Shown in pieces: positions 1 through 13,065 of a DNA stretch of 64,000 bases. The notes under the pieces are model-generated. The model saw nothing but the letters and a program-made list of their open reading frames with translations. It did no database searches and had not been told where the DNA came from. The translations under genes were made by a program, and so were the position numbers. The DNA is taken from the NCBI GenBank assembly GCA_033807775.1, contig CM066318.1, positions 88,926,879 through 88,990,878 on the forward strand. The letters are read 5' to 3'. Numbering within the stretch: position 1 is the first letter of the stretch; every line of letters begins with the position of its first letter. Source of the DNA: Saussurea involucrata. Taxonomy: Eukaryota > Streptophyta > Magnoliopsida > Asterales > Asteraceae.

Positions 1-463
1 TAAAGCTTTAGCAAGTGTCCGGATAACAGAGTTGTCCGGATAAAGCATTAGCAAGTGTCCGGATAACTCCAAAGAGTCCCAATAACAGGGGTGTCCGGAT
101 AAGCATGTGCATGGGTCCGGATAATAGGGTTGTCCGGACCAAGGTTCCCGGATACGTTGGTTTTCCGGATAAGATTGTGTCCGGACCCTCAAGACTACCC
201 GGTAGTTGAACTTACCGGAAACCCTAAGGTTTCCAGACAACTAGGTTTCCGGGAGTATGAGGATGTCGAACAACCAATCCAACCGGTCAGAATGTGAAAC
301 AAGATGTCCCGAAGCTACTGTCCAAAAATCACGACGATCCGACGGTTCAATTTCCGAGAATAAGCGAAACGGCCTGCTGTGTTTTCCACAAAAATAAGCT
401 GCGAAAAATCTTTGTTTTCTCTTGCTTTCGATTGGCTTTTTCTTTCTTCAAATCACCGATTAG
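1..463 (-). other. 5' leader of copia element A, with a CCGGATAA word array
   Basis: This is the untranslated leader between the primer-binding site of element A and its gag, which lies beyond the left edge. There is no ORF. Bases 19-245 are packed with variants of TCCGGATAA, ACCGGAAAC and CCGGGTAG at intervals of roughly 15-25 bases. Comparable arrays occupy the leaders of the related elements C and D. The assignment rests on the adjacent PBS and LTR and on this resemblance. Confidence 0.75.
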
Positions 464-475
464 GCTCTGATACCA
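464..475 (-). promoter_or_regulatory. Primer-binding site of element A
   Basis: The complement reads TGGTATCAGAGC, matching the 3' end of plant initiator-Met tRNA, and lies two bases inside the LTR. It primes minus-strand DNA synthesis and shows that the element body extends leftward. Confidence 0.9.
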
Positions 476-477
476 AT

Positions 478-757
478 TGTTGAATCCAGATCCATGCAAC
501 AGTTTATGAAATCGAAATAATAAGCAAATAAGAACAATGATTTCAACTGGTCATCCCTGTATTAAGCTTTCAATCAGAGAGTTTACAATAAGAGTAGGAA
601 AGCTAATGAGATGATTAACCTTTTTCTTAGGCTAATACAACATTATATAGTACGGGCCCGTGGCTAACAAGCCCACGGCCCGTTCACTATGGACTAAGAT
701 TAAACAAATACAATTTGACCCTTGAACTTTAAATCAACAATAAAACCTGCCCTAACA
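478..757 (-). repeat. 5' LTR of copia element A
   Basis: This 280-bp LTR has TG..CA ends. It is homologous, in reverse orientation, to the 281-bp LTRs of element D and shares the same order of landmarks, including a GGGCCCGTGG..CCACGGCCCG inverted segment. The PBS on its left shows it is a 5' LTR. On its right it breaks the RNase H frame of element B just after the GTVEL motif, so A inserted into B. The second A LTR and the matching target duplication are outside the window. Confidence 0.85.
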
Positions 758-2718
758 AAAGTTCAACTGTACCTTTTTCTACATGGTCCTTGATAAAATG
801 ATACCGTATGTCGATGTGCTTTGTCTTCGTGTGTTGGACCGGATTCACTGAAATAGCAATTGTGGATTTACTATCACAATAAATGGGAATTTCTCATACT
901 TACATCCCAAATCCATTAGTTGAGTCTTCATCCAAATAACTTGCGAACAACAACTTGCGGCAGCAACGTATTCAGCCTCCGCCGTAGATGTCGAAACACA
1001 GTTTTGTTTCTTTGAAGCCCAGCCCACTAATTTGTCTCCCAAGAATTGTATATGTCCTGTTGTGCTTTTCCGATCCATTAAACTTCCACAATGATTCGCG
1101 TCAGAATAAGCTGTTAGCTCGTATCCCGTGCCTTTCGGATACCATAGTCCAAGATAAGCCACTTTCAAGAAACGGAAGATGCGCTTGACTGCTCCGAGAT
1201 GATATTCCTTCGGATTCGCCTGAAATCTTGCACACAAACACGTAGCAAACATAATATCTGGATGACTTGCAGTTAAATACATAAGTGATCTGATCATACC
1301 TCGATAAGTCCTTATATCTATCTTCTTACCATTTTCATCTGGACCAATCTTGGAACCTGGTGCCTTAGGTGTTCCGATTGATGTACAATTCTCCATTTTG
1401 AATTTCTTCAAAATATCGAATACGTATTTGGATTGATTGATGAAGATTCTCGTTGAGAATTACTTCACTTGCAATCCGAGAACGAAATTGATCTCTCACA
1501 TCATGCTTATATGGAACCTAGTCACCATGATGTCAGAAAACCATGTACACAAACTAGGGTTAGTCGAACCAAATATAATGTCATCTACATAAATCTGTAC
1601 AACAATGATTTCACCTTCTTCGCGCTTAATGAATAATGTCGTATCGATTTTACCTTTGTCGAATCCTGACTCAAGTAGAAAGGTTGAAAGAACTTCATAC
1701 CATGCGCGAGGGGCTTGTTTCAGTCCATACAAGGCTTTATCCAGAATATAGACGTGATTTGGATTTTACTTGTCGACGAAGCCTTCTGGTTGAGACACAT
1801 ATACCTCCTCCTTAAGAATGCCATTCAGAAAAGCTATTTTCACATCCATCTGATAGACTGTGAAATTCTTGTAAGCCGCAAAAGCTAGAAAATCCTTGTA
1901 GCTTCAATTCTTGCGACCGGAGCATATGTCTCATCATAGTCTATGCCCTCTTGCTGACGATATCATTTCGCTACGAGTCTGGCTTTGTTACGAACAATTA
2001 TTCCATCTTCATAATTTTTATTTTTAAAGACCCACTTGGTTCCTATGACACTTTTATCCGCGGGTCGTGGAACTAGCCTCCAAACTTTCAGCGCTTCAAA
2101 CTGATTTAGCTCATCTTGCATGGATATCACCCAATCTGGATCATTTAGAGCCTCAGGAACCGTTAAAGGTTCAATATTGCTCAAAAAGATCGCAAATAGA
2201 CACTCATTTACCATAGCCATTAGAGCTGACGAACGCGTCTGAACTGGTGAATTGGGATCACCTATTATTTGATGAATAGGATGAGCCTTCGTCCACTTTG
2301 TTGAGTGTGGGTGTGGAACATATGATGTTTGAACATTGTCAAGAGAAGCATTTGTCTCTTCATCAGCTAATGGTACTTCTACTTCAGCACTTGGAATTTC
2401 CGGAGTAATATCAATAAAAGGATTTGGTTCTCCAAAAGATTCAGGTGGTTGTTGAGGGATAATCGTAACGTTGACTGAAGAGCTAGCATTATGTGTTGAA
2501 TCATCCACTATTATGGGAACAGATTGTTGTGTAGCATTGATATTTGGTACATAAGTTTCTTGAGTAGGAGAGAAAACATCAACTGTTGTTGATTGAGTTG
2601 CATTTATATCAGTAGTAGGAACAGCAGCGGAAATTGTTGTAGATGCATGTTTCTTCCTGTTAAGAACATCAGAAGATTTGTAAGTACCAAAATATTCATC
2701 ATAAAAATCTTCAAACAA
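758..2718 (-). pseudogene. Element B reverse transcriptase and RNase H, broken
   Basis: The C-terminal part of pol would copy retrotransposon RNA into DNA and degrade the template. Bases 1963-2718 hold the Ser/Thr/Pro-rich linker and the RT start (motifs KWTKAHPIHQIIGDP and GTKWVFKN). Bases 1496-1732 contain ALYGLKQAPRAWY and the intact catalytic box YVDDIIFGS. Bases 845-1411 hold RNase H (YRGMIRSLMYLTASHPDIMF, STTGHIQFLGD, STAEAEYVAAASCCSQVIW). RNase H continues past the 845 stop as HTKTKHIDIRYHFIKDHV and ends at 758 against element A. Frame changes near 1450, 1740-1800 and 1900-1960 inactivate it. It is closest to the D copy at 19848-21326. Confidence 0.85.
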
Positions 2719-4118
2719 ATAATCAAGATCAGTTAAATGAGATTTAGAAGTTGAAGGTTGATTCTGATTCGGTTTTAGAACAGGTTATGAACTGAATTGT
2801 TCAGAAGCTAATATTCCAATTATCACGGGTTCTGAACTGTTGTGATCAAAAGCCACTTCGTTATTTTCATCAAACTTCACATTCATGCTCTCAATTATAG
2901 TTCTGGACTACTTCAGATATATACGATATGAAGCTGCGGAGAAAGAATATCCGACAAATATTCCATCAATCGCTTTCGGACTGAACTTGTTACGGTTCTC
3001 CTTGTCGTTCAATACAAAGCATTTGCAACCAAAAACACGAAAATGCTTTATGTTTGGCATCCGGTTGTTCATTATCTCGTAAAGAGTTTTACTAAATCGG
3101 CGATGAATGACAGAACGATTCTAAGTGTAACATGCAGTTGCGACAGCCTCGGCACAAAGAAATAATGGTAGATTCGAGTAAGCCAACATAGTTCTTGCGG
3201 ATTCGACTAACGTTCTGTTTCGTCTTTCCACAACACCATTCTGCTCAAGAGTTATGGCCGCAGAAAATTGTTGAATAATCTCGTTCGATTCATAGAAATC
3301 TCCCAAGATTATGTTCTTGAATTTTGTGCCATTGTCCGAACGAACAATTTTAACTGATATTTACAGATTATTCTGTGCCGACTTGATGACGTTGATTAAA
3401 TGGTCAGAAGTCTCATCTTTTGAGCGAAGAAACTTGACCCACGTGTAGCGTGAAAAATCATCAACAATCACCAATACGTACTTTCTACCACTAATACTTT
3501 CAGTCGTCATTGGTCCGCACAAATCGACATTAATTAATTCCAATACACTCTTTGTCGTAGGCTCTGGTTTTGGCTTATGAGTAACCCTTTTCATCATACC
3601 TTTCTCGCAAGCATCACACAGATTTTCAGCTCCAAACTTCAATACTGGAAGACCCCGAACTAGATCACCTAGAACTAGCTTCTGAATATATCGAAAATTC
3701 AGATGTGACAGTCGTCGGTGCCATAACCAGCTTTGTTGAACTGAAGCCTTTGATAGAAGACATACTTTACTTTCGGGTTTTACCGCAAACAGATTGATTG
3801 TATAAAGATATGATTTTCGCGTGCCAACCAAGAGTTCTTTCCCTTCTTCAGTTCTGACACAGCACCTTGTTGCTTTGAAATTGACATCCAAATCTTTATC
3901 ACAAAATTGTCCGATGCTAAAAAGATTGTGTCCTAGTCCTTCAACATAGCTCACCTTCTTAATCGTTAGCTTGTCTTGTACAATGTCTCAAAAAAACCTT
4001 AATTGGAGCAAAATGATTATTACCAAATCTTACTCGGCCGCATATCTCTTTGGCCAGTCATATGCTTTGAACATCCAGAATCTAGATACCATAAAAAAAA
4101 TTTCTGCAAACAACCAGA
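2719..4118 (-). pseudogene. Element B protease and integrase, broken
   Basis: Near 4060-4092 the frame encodes WYLDSGCSKHM, the aspartic protease active site. Bases 3361-3954 encode the integrase zinc-binding part (LWHRRLSHLNF, then CDACEKG) and the first catalytic Asp (VDLCGP). The second Asp (SDNG) is just past a TAA stop at 3361-3363, and the catalytic Glu is in NGVVERRNRTL at 3121-3306, followed by a TAG at 3121-3123 where element D has Gln. The distal part at about 2885-3120 reads as the usual GYS-type segment after the core. All three catalytic residues survive, but stops prevent a full protein. Confidence 0.8.
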
Positions 4119-7100
4119 TTAAACATTTTTAGGTACCCATTTAAAGATGGGTCCTTTTTGGTTAGTTGCTTGAGATACCGTTTTGGAAACTGGTGATCTC
4201 TTTTTCTTTAAAGCACTGGTTTTGTCAAAATCATTTGGAATATGATAGGAATTAAACCAACAACAAGAACCAGGTTTAGCAAACAGATTATTACGACCAC
4301 AAGCAGAACAAAAACATTCTTCATTTGAAAATTTCAACAATTGGTTGTTTGAATAACTCTTGTAAGGAGTTACAAGATGTCGTTTATCACTAGCAACAAA
4401 TTGTTTCTTATTTGAAAAACTATTATTTTTGACTTTCTGCTTGGTCGGTAAAGAATTCTTTTGCTTTACCCGCCATTCTCACTTTCCATTCTTCTCATTC
4501 ACGGAATTATTTGAAAAATCAGAAAATTTAGAACTATGAGAAGTGTTTTTCTTTGACTTTTTATTCTTCTTTCTTTTCTTTAAGGGTTGTTCTGAAATAG
4601 ACTTTTTCTTCGTATTTGAACACTCTCCCTTACAGAAAGTACTAGAAGGTTTTTCATCTTTCAAAACAAAGGCTTTATGGTCTAGAAGTTTCTTTGAAAA
4701 ATCAAACTCACAAGCTTTTCCCTTATCACTAACCACAGTCTTTGATTTATCTTTAGAAATAGGGTTAGGTTGAAAATCCTCACAATCAGAATCTGAGTCA
4801 ACATTGTGCACTTCAAAATCCTTTTTAGATGAAGAAGAATTTTCAGGAGTGAACCACGGTTGAAAAGCAAATTATTTTCTTTCTTTTGCCAAAGCAATTT
4901 ACAATTCATTTACTTCTTGAGAAAGCTCATTTATTTTCTCTTCTAATAATTGTTGTTCATTTTCAAAAATGACTTTCTCAATTTCAAACTGTGCTCGTTC
5001 AAGATTGAGAGCATTCTCAAAATCAGACATCGTACTTTTATTTGTAAAATTACTTCTTTCCTACTCTAAATGATTTTCCAATGTCTTCACTTTCTGAGAA
5101 AGTTCACTAATCTTTTCTTCAATAAGTTTGCATTCCTTTATAAAATTTGCCTTTTCAGTTTCAAATTGATTATGTTCAGAGAGTAAAAGTTTCTCAAGAT
5201 CCGACACTTGCTTAGAAAGATGGAAACATCTTTGATTGACTTTCTATTTTGCATCAAAAGCACTCTTGGATGAATCTGAAAACTTTTTAATTAAAGATTT
5301 TTCATGAATATCCTTTTCTTTTTCCAATTCAGTTTTGAAACTAGAAGATAGTTCCTTAAAACTATTTGAGTAAATAGTTGAAAGAAAGTCCTTTTCAAGC
5401 TCAAATTGCATCCTTTGGTCTAAAACAGAATCTTCAAGTTCATAGATCCTCCCTTCTAGAATCAAAGGTGGAACATATCTTTTTGCTTCAAAAGGTTTTT
5501 CACTGTTAGGTTTAGTAGCAAAAATATAAAAATAGTCATTCGAAAGTGTTCCATTCAGATTCTTTTGATATTTTTCATTCTCTCGAGTATAACAAAAAGG
5601 AAGTTGCATTTTCATTGTAGTGGCTCTTTTCCTTAACTCTTCTTTTTCAATTTCATCAGCATTGGTCCATCTAATCGCAACTTCAGGAAAATATCTGGCA
5701 TATCGCAAATATTTAAATTCATATAGCTTTGGAATGTAATTAATTACCTTTGCCAGATGTTTAGGATTTTCATAACCAAGTCCCCAATATTTATTTAAAG
5801 AACTCACAAGTCTTGGTTTGTTCATGTGAATAGTTTGCTCAGTTTGACCTCTCAAATAAAGCTTCTTTTCCAAATCTTCGATTTTGTTCAAAAACTCTGT
5901 ATTTTGAGTGGTCATATTTTTCAAAGAAAGTTCACTCTCACTATTTTTTTCTTCCAAAATCTTTATCTTGTTTAAAAATTTTGTGTTTTGACTTGAAAAA
6001 ATCATTCAAAGAAATCTCACTTTCATTATTCTTTTCTTTTAACTCTTTGATTTTCTTGGTTAGTTCATAAATCTGAGAGTCAAAGAATGTCTTTTACTTT
6101 TCAAACTGTTCATGTTGATCCTTGAGAGTTTTAATTTCCATATATCTCTTTTCTTTCTCAAGGTTATCAGCAAGAATAGTCTGATTTAAAACTTCGTTTA
6201 GTTCTTTTTTCCTTTTCTAATTTAGATTTTAAGTCTCGAACTCCTTTTCTCATGACAGTCAATTCACGAAACAAAGTAGCTGAAACCTTTTCTGATTCAG
6301 CTAATTTATTACGTGTATCTATTAATTCACTACGTAAAGTAGTTATGTCATGATCATCTGAGAGAGATATAGGAAAGGAATTTACCTGAGTGTCCATTAT
6401 CCGAAGTATCCTCCTCATCCGAATTGAACTCCGCCTGGCACATGTTTTCCTGTTCCTCATTCTCTGTTTCATCATCAGTCTGATCTAGCCAATACTCTTC
6501 TTCCACCAGTAAAGCTTTCCCCGCTTCTTTCTGTTTGGCTAGCAACATTTTTTTTGTAGTAGTCAGAGTTCCTAACTACTTTCTTACGACAATCTTTAGC
6601 GTAATGACCAGGCGTGCCACAGTTGTAACACTTCGGTATCTCAGTTGACTTTTTCTCTTCAAACTTCTTCTTGCCGTCAACTCTATTCTCATACTTCTTC
6701 TCAACGTTCTCAAACTTCTTCTCCTCAAACGGCTTTCCCTCATATATGTTGTTATTCTCAAACTTTCGAGAGCCAGACGTGTACCTCATATTATTTGAAG
6801 ATGGTGTCTTATAGAATCTCTTTTGAAAATTCCTTGTTAGTAGAAGCATTGCTTGTTCTTACTCGGCTCCATCATCGGAAGTATTTTCTTTGTAGCCAGT
6901 CTCAAACATATCAGAACCTTTAGTAGAATAGTTGTTAGAGTACAAATCAGCTTTAAGTGCCACCGGATCTCGAAGAATCTCCATCTTCTTCTTCTTATTC
7001 TCCTTCTTTTCTTCCACTTCCTCTTCATCTTGTTGAATAGTCTCAAACAACTAATGCAAAGGCATTGAAGGGAGTCTTGGATTCTGCTTCATACGTCTTG

Positions 7101-7353
7101 ACACACTTTTCCACTCCGGTTGCAACACTCTTAAGAACTTCACATTTACCTCTACCGATGGTTTGTTTATCTTATTCTTACTGAGCTCATTCAGTAGGGT
7201 GATAAACCTGTCATAGGTTTGACTTAAACTCTCATCTTCTTTGGCTCTAAATTCCTCATATCGATTGATACATAGAGTTGTCTTCATCTGATTTCCGATT
7301 TGAGACCCTTGTAACATCTTCTCCAATTGAAGCCACATATTTTGTACGATCAA
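4119..7353 (-). pseudogene. Element B gag, N-terminally truncated and broken
   Basis: Gag forms the particle that packages the element RNA. Bases 7051-7353 encode the UBN2-type gag core but begin inside it (MWLQLEKMLQGSQIGNQ). About 120 N-terminal residues seen in element D's gag are missing. A CCHC knuckle (CYNCGTPGHYAKDC) lies in 6475-6849. Long Lys/Glu-rich coiled-coil stretches follow at 5244-6475, with a conserved block (RGQTEQTIHMNKPR, then YWGLGYENPKHL) shared with C and D. A second Cys cluster (CFCSACG, then CCW) and the terminal KWVPK motif are at 4119-4340. At least five frame breaks are present. Confidence 0.75.
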
Positions 7354-7803
7354 AACTAGTTCTCGGACAAGCTCTGTACGATAACTATGAATTTCAGTAT
7401 CGTCCGACTACTTTGAATATTTGAAGATCTTTATCGTACGACAACTTTGAACACCGAACGACAAAACTTTCTAAGTCCAAGATCTCACACAGAACATCAC
7501 CAAATGCTACCAAACTTTGTAGATACCTTCGCGATGAGAATCTGAACACTTTTTGTTTAGAACTCAGTCCCAAAAACTCACTGGATCAACGAGTTTTGAT
7601 ACAAAATAATAAGTTCCTTAAAAAGCCTAAAAATCCATAAAAAATCACTAAAACAGGTTCTTTCGATCCGATTTCTTGCACAGACTGAAATCATCAATCA
7701 CACTGAAATCATCCTAAATCTGCCAGATTAACCTTTAGTCTGAAAATACAAAAAAAATACCAAAAAATTCCTCAATTTTCACTCAAATTGCTTGAATCTG
7801 CTT
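7354..7803 (-). other. 5' leader of element B
   Basis: This is non-coding sequence between gag and PBS, with no ORF. It carries palindromic TCGTACGA-type words at about 7366-7375 and 7433-7442. It lacks the CCGGATAA words of the A, C and D leaders, so B belongs to a different family. Confidence 0.6.
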
Positions 7804-7815
7804 GCTCTGATACCA
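7804..7815 (-). promoter_or_regulatory. Primer-binding site of element B
   Basis: The complement of TGGTATCAGAGC (initiator-Met tRNA) lies two bases inside the LTR at 7818. It fixes element B as minus-strand. Confidence 0.9.
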
Positions 7816-7817
7816 CT

Positions 7818-8045
7818 TGTGATCCTAGAAACAAGTAAACAAACAATGAATCAAGCAATACTCAAGTCATCTCTCATTAAACTCAAGAATCAAATACAAA
7901 GGTGTAGAGAGAATATGACAAGGTATCTTGAAGTTAAATCCCAAAGTTCTGAAATCTAACACTGATCTAAGCTATTTATACATAGACTAGAATTTACAAT
8001 TTAGGCCCTTCTACTTGGACACAATTGATAAATCTAGCACTAACA
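7818..8045 (-). repeat. 5' LTR of element B
   Basis: This 228-bp LTR starts TGTTAGTGC on the minus strand and ends ..TCACA next to the PBS. A TATA-like stretch (plus-strand CTATTTATA) is near 7972. It is unlike the 280-bp LTRs of A, C and D. Only one B LTR is in the window, so no target duplication can be confirmed; the right flank is AGGGT (8046-8050). Confidence 0.75.
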
Positions 8046-9700
8046 AGGGTCCTTCGATGGACTGTCCGTTTCAGTAGTCCTGTCCGTTGAACTTTGAGGG
8101 GTTTCCAGAGTGAGAGCAGGAGTGCTTATTGAAGGCGGCGGACCGGAGAGATTCACCGAGTTTTCGAGTTGAGAAGCTCCATCCCTAGGATGCACAGTAA
8201 CACGAGGATTAGGCATATTAAAGAATTCATCATAAAAATGCTCAAAAAGTAAATAAAAATCAGAAAGATGTTATTTTGACGTAGATGCATGATTTGGATT
8301 TACTGGGGTTTGTATAGATCCCGAACGAGAGTGTTCGGAAGCTAACACGCCAGTTAATGCGGGTTTTGAACAGATTTGTTCAGAAGCCAAATCTGTGGCT
8401 TCGTCAAACGTCACGTTTACGCTTTCGATGACGGATTTGGTCCGTTTGTTGTAAACGCGGAATGCTTTAGCCTGCATGGAGTATCCGATGAACACTCCTT
8501 CATCTGCCTTAGGACTGAACTTGCCGAGGTCATCCTTGTCATTCAGAACGTAGCAAGTGCACCTGAACGCCCAGAAATACTTGATGTTCGGGATTCGGTT
8601 GTTGATGATCTCGTACGGGGTTTTGTTGAACCGTTTGTTGATGATGGAATAGTTTTACGTGTAGCAAGCAGTTGCAACTGCTTTAGCCCAGAGGAATAAC
8701 GGCAACTTGGATTATGACAGCATCGTGCGAGCGGCTTTGACAAGGGTACGGTTCCGCCGTTCTACCACTCCATTTTGCTGAGGAGTCCTTGCGGCAGAAA
8801 AGTTGTGTGAGATACCTACTGATGTCAGGTATTCATCCAGCACGTGGTTCTTGAATTATGTCCCGTTGTCCGTCCTGATTAACTGAACTAGCTGTTGTAG
8901 GTTCAGTTGAATGGTCTTCAGATGGGTAATGATCAGCTCCGGAGTTTCGTCTTTCGAGTATAGGAACTTTACCCATGTGTAGCATGACAAGTCATCGACC
9001 ATTACCAGGACGTATTTCTTCTTGTCGATGCTCTGAACGCGCATCGGTCCACACAAATCCATATGGATGAGTTTGAGGGACCGGGATGTGCTCGGAGCAG
9101 CCTTCGACCTGTGAGTAGATTGCTTCATCTTGCCTATTTTGCATGTCCCGCAGAGTTTATCCTTCTTGAACTTGAGCTCGGGCATGCCTTTGACGTTTCC
9201 CCCTAGCACCAATTTGTTGATGTTCTTGAAGTTGTGGTGCGAGAGTCGTCGATGCCAGATCCATGCTTGTTGTGAGTTGGCCTTTGACATGAGGCAGACG
9301 GAATCATCGGTCTTCAGGGATGAGAGGTCGATGGTGTAGAGGTTGGTTTTCCGAGTTCCAACGAGTAATTCCTTTTCGTCTTCAGTACGGACGCTACACC
9401 TTTTAGCTTTAAAGTTGACCTCGAGATCTTTGTCGCATAAATGGCCGATGCTGAACAGGTTGTGTCCCAATCCTGCGACGTATGACACCTTCTTGATGGT
9501 AATCTTGTATTGAACGATGTCTCTATAGCCCATAATTGGCGCTTTGTCATCGTTCCCAAATCTCAGGTCTCCGCAGTATTTCTCGGTGAAGTTCGTGAGT
9601 AGCTCCCTCCTTCTGGTCATGTGCTTGGAGCATCCTGAGTCTAAGTACCACACATGACCGTCCGACAAAAACAAGTTAGGCAATTTTAGGTACCCATTTG
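8046..9700 (-). pseudogene. Element C protease, integrase and linker, broken
   Basis: HVWYLDSGCSKHMT (about 9615-9655) is the protease active site with an intact Asp-Ser-Gly. Integrase follows: IWHRRLSHHNF, CGTCKIGK, then the first catalytic Asp in HMDLCGP and the second in RTDNGT at 8856-9857. The distal part (8543-8743 and 8271-8495) includes VFIGYSMQAKAFRVYNKRT. A TAA replaces the Gln of CYTQN near 8654. The Pro/Ser-rich linker is still open when it meets element B's LTR at 8046, which shows that B landed in coding sequence. It is a close homologue of D 17830-19485. Confidence 0.82.
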
Positions 9701-12700
9701 AGAATGGGTCCTGGAGGGTTGGGTTTAACACCTGACTGGGGAACCCATTTTGAATTGGGCTTCCTTTGGGGCTTACGAGATTTACGCTTAGGTTTAGAGT
9801 TAAAGACATGATAAGAACCAAACCAATCAGATGCATAACGAATATCATCAAAATCATTCAATCCACAGTTAGAACAACACAAACAATCATGGGATAATTG
9901 AATCAACTGTTGTATTGAATAAAACGGAAAATTAATACTTTGTTCAACATAATTATTCGAATCATGAAAACCACAATTATTAATGTTCTTCCTAGATATG
10001 AAAGCAGAATTAAATGACTTTGACTCCGACTTGCTCTTGTTAGATCCTTTGGCTACCCACTTTGGTTTGTCTTGTTTGGCCCGACCATTTTTATCTGAAA
10101 AATCATTAACGGCATGGTCAGTAGAGTTTGAGTAGGAAGGATTTCTATCATTTGATCGACTGGTCTTTTTCCGCGTCTGTGAATGTTTTTTAGGATGAGA
10201 ATCGGTTTTAGAAACGTCATTCACAGACGAGGTCTTGAGTTTTGAAGAACACTCGCCTTTAAGAACTTTGACCGGTCGATTTACTGCTTTAGACATAAAC
10301 GGTGTGGTTTGGAAGAGGTTTATCAAATTCAAACTTAGCAAACTCCTCATATGAACTTTCATTGGAATTCATATAGGCTGAAAAATCAATTTCAGTCACA
10401 GATGGAACAGGATTGGTTGAGGGAGGTGAGGAACACTTTGAATCTGTGTTATTGGAAGAATCTGTTGCGGAAGCTTTTTGAAATTCAGAGTTACGATTCT
10501 TTTGAACACAGTCTTCTTGAGACTCTTTTCCTTTTCTAGAAGATGTTTTGCCAATAAAGGCCTTACACGAAGATGTATCTGAGGAGTTCGAGGAAGGTTC
10601 GGGTAGATTCACCTTTTCTTTTTGGAGTTGGTCAAACTTCTCTTGGAGTTGAATTTTACTCACTTGCTCTTGCATCACTTCTGTTGCCAAGGCAGACAGT
10701 TTGGATGTGAGACGATTGATTTCTACCCGAAGGAGTTCCTTTTCCTCAACAGATGCAAATTCGGTTTTGGTGGATTTGAGTTTCTCAAGTTCAGTTAAAA
10801 ACTCTTGTTTTTCCTTTTGAAAATTAGTCCTTTCCTTTTCGAGTGTCTCCTCTAACTCGACTATTTTTTTTAAAACTAAAGGAGGAACATAGCATTTAAA
10901 CTCGTCCGTCTCAGTTTTGGTTTCAGGTGCCGGGGCCTCATCCTTTTTAGAGGAATCCTTGGGCTTTGCAACCTTGTAGCCGTCAAAGTAGTCATTCGAA
11001 AGGTACTTGGATTTATTTTTCTTGTAGGAATAGTTGAGGGCTTCATACGCAAAGGGTAATTTCATTTTAGTGGTGTGTGTGCATTTATATTCCTCAGTTT
11101 CCTCTTCCTTTTCCTCGAGAGGTCCAGTCCATTTGATTTTGTATTGGGGATATTTTTCTCGAGACCAAAGAAGTTAAATTCGTAAAGAGTATGTCTCATT
11201 GTTAAAATCTTTTTCAAGTACTGTGGGTTATCGTACCAAATTCCCCATTCTTTATTAAAATAAGTGAATTCCTTAGGTTTGTTCATATGAATCGTTTGAT
11301 CAGTTTGACCTCGTTTATGCAGTTTAGTTTCAAGTTCAGTTATTTTTTAAACAAATTCTTTGTGTTAAATTTGTAGAGAGGAGAATTGATAGATAATCTC
11401 TGCTTTCTCATCCTTTCCCTGATCAAGCTTTGAATTTAACTCACATATCTTGGCTCTAAGATCTTTGGGTGTAATGGAAAGATTTGCACACTTTTCTTTA
11501 AGATTGGCATTGTCGGACTTATATTTATTAGTGATTCTCTTTTGAACATCTAGCTTTTCTTTTAAAGAGTTAATTCCAAGCAGTTGTTCATTAGTGGAAG
11601 CCTTATAGGAGTCTATTCTTTGAACAAGAGGTCGCATCTGATCGACTAAGCCTTGATGAATAGGGATACATACCTGACAAAGATTTCCTTGTTCTGACGG
11701 CGCAGAGTGGTTGCCCATGAAAGCATCGACATCTTCATAATCTCTTTCATCGTTGGAACGATTTAACCAGAAGTCAGTTTCAACCAATAGTGCCTTTTCC
11801 GCAGCTTTCTGTTCTGCTAACAACAGTTTTGCCTTGTAGTATTCCACGTTGCGTACAACGGGCTTTCGGCAGTCTTTGGTAAAGTGGCCCAATTTACCAC
11901 AGTTATAGCATGTGACTGACTCATCTTTCTTCTTTGACTCGGGCTTTCGTTCGTTCTTCTCCTTATGATCTGAATGCTTGTGCTCGTCAGACTTTCTCTT
12001 TCCTTCATATTTCTCTTTATAATCGTGGCGCTTGTTGGGAGTAGTAGAGTAGCGCTGATTATTAGAGGAAGGTTTCTTGAAGAACTTTTTTTAAAAGACT
12101 TGGTGATCAGGGCCATAGCTTTATTTATTTCAGACAGCTCAGGGTCAGAGTCGTTTTTCTTTGTTTCTTCAGCTTCTGGTTCTGATTCACTGGTCTCTTG
12201 GGTTCTCTTGGAGTGACGGCTAGATGACTTGCCGCTTTTTGAAGATACAAGAGCGAGGGGATCGGCTTGAGATTTATGAGTGCTCACTGTCTCCATAACT
12301 TCATCCTCGTCTTGCATGAGCATCTCGTAAAGCTCATGGATTGGAACGTTCTCAATCAGATTGTTGTGTTTGATATGAGAAGCGAACACTTTCCATTCTG
12401 GCAGGAGATTATTTAAGAACTTGAGGCCATTCTCCGTGTTAGATTGACTGATCTTGTTCTTGTGTAGCTCGGTCAGAAGAAGGCAGAATCGTTCATATGC
12501 CTAAATTATTGATTCGCCCTTTAGCTGCTTGAAACCGTCATATCGGGTGATGCAATTGTTCACCTTTAACTGATTTCCTACTTTACTCCCGCTCATCATC
12601 TTCTCAACTTGATCCCACATGCCTTTGGAGGTATCGTTGAAGCTATCAATGGTCGTGTAGATCTTGTCCGACAAACTCTGAACCAAGTATCTCTTAGCAT

Positions 12701-12968
12701 GCTTTTCTCCATCAAATCTGTTCTTTTCCTCTTCAGTCATCTGGATATAAGATTTGTCCGTTTGTTAAGCCTGAGCACCTTCTGCTTGAGCAGGTACAAT
12801 GGTCATTGGAGTAGGTTGAGGACCTTCCGTTAGAGCTTGCCAGATGTATTCGAAGTTCTCCTTGGACTCGATGAAGATAGGGAATCTGTCTCGCCATTGG
12901 ATGTATTCGCCTAGATAGAGAGTCGGAGGCTTGGAGTCGGTACTGATAGCTAAGGCGTCGCGAGACAT
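9676..12968 (-). pseudogene. Element C gag, broken
   Basis: Gag begins at ATG 12968 (MSRDALAIST). An upstream in-frame Met at 13040 exists, but D's gag starts at the corresponding MSTSRDALA. The order is UBN2-type core (YIQWRDRFPIFIESKENFEY), acidic region, CCHC knuckle region near 11890, Lys/Glu coiled coils (11365-11892 and 10289-11065), the block MNKPKEFTYFNKEWGI (11062-11286), the Cys cluster CLCCSNCG and a terminal KWVPK followed by a stop. Breaks include a TAA near 12766 and a TAG at 12501-12503 where D has Gln (TQAYERF). Pol continues in the +1 frame after KWVPK. Confidence 0.8.
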
Positions 12969-13065
12969 CGAGATGTATGCACTAACGTCATCGTCAGACA
13001 GTAGTGTTGATTCAAGGTTGGAAATCCTAACACAAGGCACTACGAGTGACAGTCCTAACGCAAAG

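Larger units (their letters stand above)
758..8045 (-). mobile_element. Copia (SIRE-like) retrotransposon B, truncated at the left by A
   Basis: This minus-strand Ty1/copia element has its 5' LTR at 7818-8045, PBS, leader, a long gag, protease, integrase, RT and RNase H. Its RNase H frame stops abruptly at 758, where element A is inserted, so the element's 3' part should continue beyond the left edge. It is itself inserted in the integrase-RT linker of element C, whose coding sequence resumes at 8046. Reading frames are broken by many stops and frameshifts, so it is not autonomous. Confidence 0.8.

Noticed and set aside
478..757. This LTR as the 3' LTR of element B
   Set aside because: It is followed by a primer-binding site, lacks a polypurine tract on the B side, cuts RNase H mid-domain and differs from B's 228-bp LTR.
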